64,000 nt of DNA from Streptomyces sp. HUAS 15-9 (GTDB lineage: Bacteria; Actinomycetota; Actinomycetes; Streptomycetales; Streptomycetaceae). Under the pieces are notes generated by a model. The model was not told the DNA's origin. It saw only the letters and a program-made list of their open reading frames with translations, and did not search any database. Where the stretch lies: assembly GCF_025642155.1 (NCBI RefSeq), contig NZ_CP106798.1:7192001-7256000 (forward strand), in the 5' to 3' direction. This document shows, one piece after another, positions 25,980 through 33,152 of this stretch. The translations under genes and the position numbers were made by a program. The number at the start of each line of letters is the position of its first letter. Position 1 is the first letter of the stretch.

Positions 25980-26333
25980 GGTCTCCCTCTTCGCCGGGGC
26001 ATCCCGCCGGTCAGCGTAGTGAGATTCGCCGCGGGGGCCGGGTAGTGACGTGCCGGACCGGCCGGAACGCGGTTCAGGTGGGCCGAGATCGGTGACCGCT
26101 CGTGCGGTCGCCGAGATGGGGTAGCGCGTTGCGTTGGCGTACGCCGCCTGCCGCAGGGCATGGGCAGTCGGGGCTGGGAACCGCTCGGGAGAACGGCGCT
26201 TGAATCGAGCGGGGTTCCCGGATTGGGCGGGCGGCAGGAACGAGTTGGAGATTGCTGCCCGAGGTGCGACGGTCACGGATGTGGCTGACGTCGCTTGCCT
26301 CGGGCTCGCTGTCTGTGCAGTCGGCATGGCCTC

Positions 26334-27575
26334 TCAGGCGGCTCGGCGGCGACTCGGGATGGCGGCCAGGGGGTGGCCGATCCGGTCGTGGTAGTCGAGC
26401 AGGGTGCGGGGGGAGTCCAGGGCGACCGTACCCACCAGGACGGGGGTGCCGTCGGGGCCTGGGCGGGTGTACCCCGCCACCAGGCGTCGCTTGGCGGGGT
26501 CGCCGTCGAGGATCGTCATGTCGGTGCCGAGTCCGGGCATGCCGGCGGACTGGATGCGTACGCCGTGCTGGTGGGACCAGAAGCGGGGCACCGGGGTGAA
26601 GGGTGCGGCGTCCTGGGGGCCTTGGAGGAGGGCGTCGGCGGCGTGGCGGCCCATTTCGATGGTGTTGATCCAGTGTTCGACGCGGCGCGGGGTGTCGTCG
26701 AAGCGGAGGTTGGGCCAGCGGGCTACGTCTCCGGCGGCGACGATGCCGTCGACCGGGTAGCCGTCCGCTCCGAGGGCATGTGTTGTGGGGGCGCACAGGA
26801 CGCCGTCGGTGATGTCGAGGCCGGTGTGCCAGAGCCAGTCGGTGCGGGGCATGGTGCCCACGCCGACCACGGCGGCGTCGGCGCGGACGGTCTCGCCATT
26901 GTCCAGCAGTACGGTCACGCCTCGGTTGTCCTCGGACCAGCCGTGCACGCCTTCCCCGAGGTGGAGGCGCACTCCGTGGTCGCGGTGCAGGTCGCCGACG
27001 ACGGTGCCGAGGGCGGGGCCGAGGGAGCGGTGGAGCAGGGTGGGGCTGACGTCGATGATCGTGACGTCGACGGCGCGGGTGCGGGCGGTGCAGGCGATCT
27101 CGCAGCCGATGAAGCCGCCGCCGATCACCGCCACGTGCCGGGCCTTGGCGAGGGCGGCGTCGATGTTGCGCGCGTCAGCCAGGGTGCGCAGCATCCAGAC
27201 CCGGTCGGAGTGCAGAGGGGTGCCGGGCAGGTGGCGGGCGTCGACGCCGGAGGCGATGACCAGGCCGTCGAAGGGGAGCTGTTCGCCGCCTGGCAGGAGT
27301 AGTTCCCGCCGGTCGATGTCCAGGCCGAGGGCGCGGGTGCCCAGGCGCCAGGAGGCGTCCAGTTCGGTGTGGGTGACCAGGGCCAGGTCCGGGGGTTGGC
27401 GATCGCCGGTGAGGAGCTGCTTGGACAGCGGGGTGCGGTTGTAGGGGCGGTGGGGTTCCTCGCCGATCATGGTGATCTCGCCGCGCCAGCCGAGTTCGCG
27501 GAGGCGTTCAGCGGCGGACAGGCCGGCGAGGCCGGTGCCGACGACGGCGATGCGGTTGGTGGCCGCGCTCGTCAC
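26334..27575 (-). CDS. FAD/NAD(P)H-dependent ferredoxin reductase
   Basis: The 413-aa protein has the FAD motif VVGTGLAGLSAAERL, the NAD-binding motif VIGGGFIGCEIA and the second FAD block GIVAAGDVARW. This is the order of putidaredoxin-reductase-like enzymes that pass electrons from NADH to a ferredoxin. The GTG at 27575 overlaps the ferredoxin stop by 4 bp, so the two are coupled. It is the last gene of the cytochrome-ferredoxin-reductase operon. Confidence 0.9.
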   Translation of the reverse strand: MTSAATNRIAVVGTGLAGLSAAERLRELGWRGEITMIGEEPHRPYNRTPLSKQLLTGDRQPPDLALVTHTELDASWRLGTRALGLDIDRRELLLPGGEQLPFDGLVIASGVDARHLPGTPLHSDRVWMLRTLADARNIDAALAKARHVAVIGGGFIGCEIACTARTRAVDVTIIDVSPTLLHRSLGPALGTVVGDLHRDHGVRLHLGEGVHGWSEDNRGVTVLLDNGETVRADAAVVGVGTMPRTDWLWHTGLDITDGVLCAPTTHALGADGYPVDGIVAAGDVARWPNLRFDDTPRRVEHWINTIEMGRHAADALLQGPQDAAPFTPVPRFWSHQHGVRIQSAGMPGLGTDMTILDGDPAKRRLVAGYTRPGPDGTPVLVGTVALDSPRTLLDYHDRIGHPLAAIPSRRRAA

Positions 27576-27856
27576 TGCTTCTCCCGGGTGGTGAGGGTGA
27601 TGGCCTGCATGGGGCAGCAGCGGGCGGCCTGACGGACCGCCGGGGTGTGGGAGGCGTCGGGGGCGGCGTCGTAGCGCAGACGGCCGTCGGGGCCGAGGTC
27701 GAAGACCTGTGGCGCTTCCTGCTGGCAGATGCCGTACAGCTCGCAGTGGTTGTTGTCGACGCTGACCTTCACCGCTGGCGCCGCAGCGGCAGGGGCTGCG
27801 GTGGGGACGGTGACGTGCGGGCCGAAGGCGTTGACCGCGGTGTGGGATGAGGACAC
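27572..27856 (-). CDS. Small ferredoxin (3Fe-4S or 4Fe-4S type)
   Basis: The 94-aa protein has an Ala/Pro-rich N-terminus and a single-cluster ferredoxin domain: CELYGICQQEAPQVF, and near the end ARCCPMQAI. The spacing C-x5-C and a final CP is that of the ferredoxins that serve reductases of the putidaredoxin-reductase type and cytochromes P450. The GTG at 27856 has an AGGAGG site 10 nt upstream; a GTG at 27865 overlapping the previous stop is also possible. The partner reductase is coupled downstream, the membrane cytochrome upstream. Confidence 0.85.
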   Translation of the reverse strand: MSSSHTAVNAFGPHVTVPTAAPAAAAPAVKVSVDNNHCELYGICQQEAPQVFDLGPDGRLRYDAAPDASHTPAVRQAARCCPMQAITLTTREKQ

Positions 27857-27861
27857 CGGCG

Positions 27862-28545
27862 TCACACCTCCTGCGGGGCGATACGGGTGGCGACCGCAGT
27901 GGTGGCCGGCAGCAGCCGCAGCACGAACAGCAGGATGGGAGCGGCGGCGATGCCGAGCACGAAGATGCCGAGCAGGCCGAGAGCCTGGACCTCGGCGGAG
28001 GCGGTGATGGTGTGCAGCAGCGACAGGCCGAAGGCGGGATAGGCGAGGTAGTGCACCAGGTGCCAGCGGCGGTAGCCCAGCTTGCGCTGGACCCAGATCG
28101 AGACGGCGACCGCGAGGCCGAGCTCCAGACCGATGATGCCGAAGGCGACCTCCGGCTCGCCGCCGTTGACGAACGGGATGACCACGTTGACGTACGAGAA
28201 GTGCTGGCCGGTCTGGAAGGCGTAGGCGATGCCGTGGATGCAGCCGAAGGCCAGGCAGATCACCGCGAGCATCATGTGCCCGCCGTAGAGGGTCTCGCGT
28301 CGCACGCTGCGGCGGGCCCATCCGGTGGTGGTCAGGATGCCGAAGCACACCGCCAGCGCCATCAGCCCGTAGGAGAGGTACCCGGCGAGGGTGGCGACGT
28401 GCCGTACGCCCTGGTCGTAGGGGGTGTAGGGGCCCTCGGCGAGGGTGTCGGCGTGGGCGGCGGGCATCGCGGCCAGTGACAGGGCGAGGGGCAGGGCCAG
28501 TATGGTGGCCCGCGCCGGCCACCGGGTCGTTGCGGTCGAAGCCAA
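27862..28545 (-). CDS. Membrane b-type cytochrome / ferric reductase-like protein
   Basis: The 227-aa protein begins with a signal peptide (ATILALPLALSLAAMPAAHA) and has about five further membrane helices. Two His pairs, each about 14 residues apart, stand in neighbouring helices (GGHMML with CIHGIAYAF, and WHLVHYLAY with LLHTI); these would bind two hemes as in ferric reductase-like transmembrane proteins. The TTG at 28545 is chosen for its AAGGAG site 7 nt upstream. With the ferredoxin and reductase it forms an electron route from NADH into or across the membrane. The final acceptor is unknown. Confidence 0.78.
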   Translation of the reverse strand: MASTATTRWPARATILALPLALSLAAMPAAHADTLAEGPYTPYDQGVRHVATLAGYLSYGLMALAVCFGILTTTGWARRSVRRETLYGGHMMLAVICLAFGCIHGIAYAFQTGQHFSYVNVVIPFVNGGEPEVAFGIIGLELGLAVAVSIWVQRKLGYRRWHLVHYLAYPAFGLSLLHTITASAEVQALGLLGIFVLGIAAAPILLFVLRLLPATTAVATRIAPQEV

Positions 28546-28615
28546 GGTCGTTCTCCTTGCACGGGTGGCGCTGTGCGCGACGAACTGCTCCGCCGAAGCA
28601 GCACGGCTCCGCGAA

Positions 28616-28661
28616 GTCTTACATGCTGTGAGACTAGCCTGAGTCTTACAGGATGTGCGAC
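28616..28661. promoter_or_regulatory. Two BlaI/CopY-type operators between divergent genes
   Basis: GTCTTACA-TGC-TGTGAGAC (28616-28634, one mismatch) and GTCTTACA-GGA-TGTGCGAC (28643-28661, two mismatches) are imperfect 8-3-8 inverted repeats, 27 bp centre to centre. The core TTACA-n3-TGT resembles operators of BlaI/MecI repressors. They stand between the cytochrome operon and the blaI-like gene, so one repressor would control both. Confidence 0.65.
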
Positions 28662-28721
28662 AAAGGAGTGTCCCCGCCCTCGGAACGACGGACGGCGGAC
28701 GGGAAGGAAAGGGAGCTGACC

Positions 28722-29114
28722 ATGCCGAGCCCACGCGATCGGGCCGACGCTGTGGAGGCGGGTGCCCGGCGTCCGGCCGGGGCGCTGGAGGCGGAGATCA
28801 TGGCCGCGCTGTGGGCCGGCGACGGGCCGATGACCGCCGCTGAGGTTCACCAGCAGCTCGGCGACGGTCTGGTCTACAAGACCGTGCTGACCGTACTCGG
28901 CCGCCTCCGCGCCAAGGGTCTGGTGGATCGAGAGCCCGTGGGCCGTGCGTACGCCTATACGCCCAGCCGGGCAGCGGCGGAGGTGGCCGCCCAGGAGATG
29001 AACGCCGCGCTGCGCCGCACCGGCCACCGCGCCGAGGTGCTCCAGCACTTCGTGGACACCCTGGACGCCGACCAGCAGACCGCCCTGCGCGCCCTGCTCG
29101 ACTCCACGGACTGA
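28722..29114 (+). CDS. BlaI/MecI/CopY-family repressor
   Basis: The 130-aa winged-helix protein reads LEAEIMAALWAGDGPMTAAEV, then VYKTVLTVLGRLRAKGLVDRE, then a dimerisation helix region (LQHFVDTLDADQQTALRALL). In BlaI/MecI systems a membrane protease sensor triggers cleavage of the repressor between the DNA-binding and dimerisation parts. Such a protease gene follows after 26 bp. The ATG at 28722 has an AAAGGGAG site at proper distance. Confidence 0.92.
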   Translation: MPSPRDRADAVEAGARRPAGALEAEIMAALWAGDGPMTAAEVHQQLGDGLVYKTVLTVLGRLRAKGLVDREPVGRAYAYTPSRAAAEVAAQEMNAALRRTGHRAEVLQHFVDTLDADQQTALRALLDSTD

Positions 29115-29140
29115 GCGGGTCCGGAAAGGCGACGACGTTC

Positions 29141-30037
29141 GTGTACCTGACCGTGTACCTCCTGCTTCTGGTGCCCGCCGTGCTGGCTGCCGTCGGCCCT
29201 CGTCTGGCCCGGCAGCTCGCACCGGCTGCCGCGGCCCGCATGCTGGCGGCCATCTCGGCGGTGGCGGCGCTGTCCACGGTCTGGGGTCTGCTGGTCCTGG
29301 CGGCCGGTGGCCTGGGCCGCATCGGCGAGGTCATCGCCTATACACGTCCTGACCCCGCCGCGCTCGCCGCCGCCGACCCGGTGCCGCGCACGCTCGGGGT
29401 GCTGGCTGCCGCTCTGCTGTCCTGCGGCCTGTTCAGGCTTGCGCGCACTGTGTGGCGGCGCCGCCGTGAGATGCGGGCACTGGCCGGTCTGCGGCGCCTG
29501 CCTGCGGCCGGCGACCTGATCGTGCTGGCCGACGACCAGCCGGACGCCTACGCCCTGCCCGGCCGGCCCCGGCGGATCGTGGTCACCTCCGGCATGCTGC
29601 GTGCGCTGCCTGTCGACGAACGGGCGGTGCTGCTGGCACACGAGCATGCCCACCTGGCTCACCGACACCACCATTACGCGGCCCTGGGCGAGATGGCCTC
29701 TGCGCTCAACCCCATCCTGAGGCGTCTGCGCGGCGAACTCGGCTTCGCACTGGAGCGTTGGGCCGACGAGGACGCCGCCCACGCGGTGGCCAGCCGGCCG
29801 CTCGCGGCCCGTTCCCTGGCCCGAGCCGCCCTCGCCGGCACCGGCCGGGGACCCGCCACGGCGCTGGCCTACCTGAGCCACCAGGTGACCGAGCGGGTCC
29901 GTGCCCTGCAGGGCGCTCGCCCGGAAAGCCGCCGAAGCGCCGCGCTGCTGGCTGCGTCCCTGGTCACCGCGACGGCACTCGCGCTGGCCGACGCCACCTC
30001 GGCGCTCGGCCGGTTCCTGGAGATCTTGCACCCGTGA
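29141..30037 (+). CDS. M56-family membrane metalloprotease (BlaR1-like)
   Basis: The 298-aa protein has three or four membrane helices and the zinc-protease motif HEHAH at about 166-170, preceded by the M56 block YALPGRPRRIVVTSGML. The downstream Glu ligand region is ALERWADEDAA. There is no extracellular penicillin-binding domain, so it senses something other than beta-lactams, or is driven by another protein. It would cleave the adjacent BlaI-type repressor. Its GTG follows the repressor gene by 26 bp and its stop overlaps the MFS start. Confidence 0.9.
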   Translation: MYLTVYLLLLVPAVLAAVGPRLARQLAPAAAARMLAAISAVAALSTVWGLLVLAAGGLGRIGEVIAYTRPDPAALAAADPVPRTLGVLAAALLSCGLFRLARTVWRRRREMRALAGLRRLPAAGDLIVLADDQPDAYALPGRPRRIVVTSGMLRALPVDERAVLLAHEHAHLAHRHHHYAALGEMASALNPILRRLRGELGFALERWADEDAAHAVASRPLAARSLARAALAGTGRGPATALAYLSHQVTERVRALQGARPESRRSAALLAASLVTATALALADATSALGRFLEILHP

Positions 30038-31236
30038 ACGGGCCCCCAACGCCAACGCGTTCATCGGCAGCACGTCCGGCGTGGCTGACCCACAACGTGA
30101 AAGTGCTGTGCGGGGTCTCATTCCTTCAGGACGCCGCCAGTGAGCTCCTCTATCCGATCCTGCCGATCTTCCTGACCACCGTGCTCGGCGCCCCGCCCGC
30201 CGTGGTCGGCGCGATCGAAGGTCTCGCTGAGGGCGCCGCGTCGGTCACCAAGGTCGCCTCGGGGCGCCTGGCCGACCGATTCGCCCGCCGCCCGCTGATC
30301 GGAGCCGGATACGGGCTGGCCGCCCTGGGGAAGCTGCTCATCGCCCTTGCCACTGTGTGGCCGTTGGTGCTGGTGGCGCGGGTGGTCGACCGGCTCGGCA
30401 AGGGGGTGCGGGGCGCCCCGCGCGATGCCCTCCTCGTCGACGGCGTGCCGCACCGGCAGCGCGGCAGGGTGTTCGGGCTGCACCGGGCGGCCGACACCGC
30501 CGGAGCCGTGGTCGGGCCGCTGGCGGGTCTCGCGCTGTACGAGGGCCTCGACCACCGTCTGCGGCCGTTGTTCTGGGTCGCGGTGATCCCGGCTGTCGCC
30601 TCGGTCGCCCTGGTCGCCGTGGTCCGCGACCCCGGCCGGGAGAACGGCGCTTCGGCGAAGGCCGTACGTACACGGTGGAGAGCTCTGCCCCGCCCGTACT
30701 GGCGCGTTCTGGCGGCGCTGATCGCCTTCAACCTGATCAATTTCCCCGACGCGCTGCTCCTGCTGCGCGCCCACGAGTTGGGCCTGTCCACGGCCGGAGT
30801 CGTCGGCGCCTACGCGGTCTACAACCTCGCTTACGCCGCCCTGTCCTACCCCGCCGGAGCCCTGTCCGACCGTTTGCCGCGCCCGCTCGTGTTCGCGGCG
30901 GGCCTGGTCTTCTTCGCCGTCGGATACCTGGGCCTCGGACTCATCCATGCGCCCTGGCTGGTCTTCGTCGTCCTGCCGCTGTACGGCGGATTCGCCGCCT
31001 GCACCGACGGGGTCGGCAAAGCCTGGATCTCCACCCTCGTTCCTGACCGCCAGCAGGGCACGGCCCAGGGCCTCTACCAGGGTGCCACCGGCGCCGCCGT
31101 CCTCTTCGCCGGGCTGTGGGCCGGGCTTGCCTGGGGTCCCGACGGGCATGCCCCGCTTCTGATTTCCGGCGCTGTTGCCCTCGTCCTGGCCGCCGCGCTG
31201 TCCGTCCTCGGCCGCAACCGGCAAGCCAACGGCTGA
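30034..31236 (+). CDS. MFS transporter of the BlaI-M56 unit
   Basis: The 400-aa protein has about twelve membrane helices, motif A (GRLADRFARRPLI) and the block LTTVLGAPPAVVGAIEGL shared with the ars-island MFS protein at 20315. The GTG at 30034 overlaps the M56 stop (GTGA), so it is coupled to it. The shared subfamily hints that this unit may also answer a toxic metal(loid) or related compound (inference). Confidence 0.87.
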   Translation: MNGPPTPTRSSAARPAWLTHNVKVLCGVSFLQDAASELLYPILPIFLTTVLGAPPAVVGAIEGLAEGAASVTKVASGRLADRFARRPLIGAGYGLAALGKLLIALATVWPLVLVARVVDRLGKGVRGAPRDALLVDGVPHRQRGRVFGLHRAADTAGAVVGPLAGLALYEGLDHRLRPLFWVAVIPAVASVALVAVVRDPGRENGASAKAVRTRWRALPRPYWRVLAALIAFNLINFPDALLLLRAHELGLSTAGVVGAYAVYNLAYAALSYPAGALSDRLPRPLVFAAGLVFFAVGYLGLGLIHAPWLVFVVLPLYGGFAACTDGVGKAWISTLVPDRQQGTAQGLYQGATGAAVLFAGLWAGLAWGPDGHAPLLISGAVALVLAAALSVLGRNRQANG

Positions 31237-31404
31237 CCAACACCGGCAAACCAATATTGACGTGTCCTTGACCGCTTCTTCCAACTCCGGTCACACAACG
31301 CAGGGCTAGGCTCACCGGGCGACTCACGTCCCGGCGACGCCGGGACCGTACCTGCGCCAGCACAGCCCGAGACGAACCGTCATCGCGGAGTTGGGGGAAT
31401 CGCC

Positions 31405-32979
31405 ATGCGCACACGTACAAGAGCGTCTCTCGTGGCCACCGCCGCTACGTTACTGCTCGTCGCCACAGTGGGCAGTTCCGCAGCCTCGAGCGACAGCCAG
31501 CCGGTCCACCTGGTCTCACCCACCGACCCTTACGCCGCCTGCGACATCAGCGGCGACGGGACCGGCACCAACTACCTGTCCGCAGAGGACGAACCGTACG
31601 TCACCGCAAGCCCCCGCGACCCGCACAACGCGGTCGGCATCTTCCAGCAGGACCGCTGGTCCAACGGCGGCGCCCGGGGTCTGACCGCGACATACACCCA
31701 TGACGGGCGGCACTTCACCGAGACGCCGCTGCCGTTCTCGCACTGCGCGCCGGGCGGGCTCAACTACCAGCGGGCCTCCGATGGCTGGGTGAGTACCGGC
31801 CCTGACGGCACGGTCTACGCCAGCGGTCTGGTGTTCGACGCCACCGACGCACGGAACGGAGTGGCCGCCTCGACGTCGTACGACGGCGGACGCACCTGGA
31901 AGCACACCACCCCCCTGATCGACGACACACAGGCCCAGTTCACCGACGACAAGAACGCCGTCACCGCCGACCCCTTCCACCCCGGCGTCGCCTACCAGGT
32001 CTGGGACCGCATCGACGAGGACGACTCCACCAAGGTCTACGACGGACCCGCCTACATCTCCATCACCCGCGACGGCGGCCGGCACTGGACCAAGGCACGC
32101 CCGTTCGTGGACACCTCGGTCGTCCCGCACTCGCAGACCATCGGCAACGTCATCGTCGTCGACCCGCGCACCGACACCCTCTACGACGTCTTCGACTGGC
32201 AGACGTACGACATCGACTACGCGACCGGCACCTTCACGCCCACCGACCTGCATTTCGCCATGGTCAAGTCGACCGACCAGGGACGCACGTGGAGCAAGCC
32301 GGTCACCATCGCCAAGGACACGTCCGTACCCGAAGTCGATCCCAACGCCCCCACCGACGCGAGCAAAGCCCTGCGTGCGGGCGGCGACCTGCCGAACGTC
32401 GCCATCGACCCGCGCACCGGTGAGCTGTACGTCGCCTATGAGGGCTCGGACTTCAGCAGTGGCGGCTACAACTCCGTGGAACTGATCCACTCCACCGACG
32501 GCGGCCGCACCTGGTCGGCACCGAAGCGGGTCAATACTGTCGCCTCCGCACCTGCGTTCACGCCCTCCATCAGTGTGGACGCCCGTGGCACGGTCGCGAT
32601 CACCTACTACGACCTGCGCTACCTCACCGCGAGCAACGCCACGACCCTGCCCACTGCCGCCTGGCTGGTCACCTTCCGCCGCGGTGCGGAAAGCCGTGCC
32701 ACCGAGCGCCGTATCTCCCGCGTCTTCGACTGGCTCCAGGCCCCCTACGCCGGTGGCCACTTCCTCGGCGACTACGAGGGCCTCGCCACGGACGGCCGCT
32801 CCGCTGTACGGCCGCTGTTCGTCGAGACCAACGCCAACGCGGCGCAGGACTCCACCGACGCCTACAGCGGGCTGTTCCACACCGGCACGCAGAACGGACC
32901 CTTTGTCGAGGCCACGGCCACAGCCCCAGCGCGCACCGCAGGAACGCTGGGAGCCCGGCCGCACAGGCTCGTCCGATGA
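31405..32979 (+). CDS. Secreted BNR/sialidase-like protein
   Basis: The 524-aa protein has a signal peptide of about 27 residues. It has repeated Asp-box (BNR) motifs: STSYDGGRTWK, SITRDGGRHWTK, KSTDQGRTWSK and HSTDGGRTWSA, spread through a beta-propeller. The fold is that of sialidases, but the catalytic Arg triad and Tyr/Glu cannot be confirmed, so it may bind or cleave another glycan. It heads the cluster of secreted proteins. Confidence 0.82.
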   Translation: MRTRTRASLVATAATLLLVATVGSSAASSDSQPVHLVSPTDPYAACDISGDGTGTNYLSAEDEPYVTASPRDPHNAVGIFQQDRWSNGGARGLTATYTHDGRHFTETPLPFSHCAPGGLNYQRASDGWVSTGPDGTVYASGLVFDATDARNGVAASTSYDGGRTWKHTTPLIDDTQAQFTDDKNAVTADPFHPGVAYQVWDRIDEDDSTKVYDGPAYISITRDGGRHWTKARPFVDTSVVPHSQTIGNVIVVDPRTDTLYDVFDWQTYDIDYATGTFTPTDLHFAMVKSTDQGRTWSKPVTIAKDTSVPEVDPNAPTDASKALRAGGDLPNVAIDPRTGELYVAYEGSDFSSGGYNSVELIHSTDGGRTWSAPKRVNTVASAPAFTPSISVDARGTVAITYYDLRYLTASNATTLPTAAWLVTFRRGAESRATERRISRVFDWLQAPYAGGHFLGDYEGLATDGRSAVRPLFVETNANAAQDSTDAYSGLFHTGTQNGPFVEATATAPARTAGTLGARPHRLVR

Positions 32980-33152
32980 TCGAAGAGGCGTCGCAAAGCG
33001 GCTGCAGCTTCCGGAACTTCGGGTTCATGTGAGGCGCAAGGTAAACAGAGCGCCATTTTTCCTGTGAGCCCTTTGTGTGACTGTTGTGGTCACGCCAAGA
33101 TCCCCTCTGCGCCCGGGACACCCCCATGCTCCCGGCGCAGGGAGGAGCGGGC

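Noticed and set aside
26000..26333. Open frames in the gap before the ferredoxin reductase gene
   Set aside because: Pro/Arg-rich shadow-like translations on both strands with no motifs or ribosome sites.
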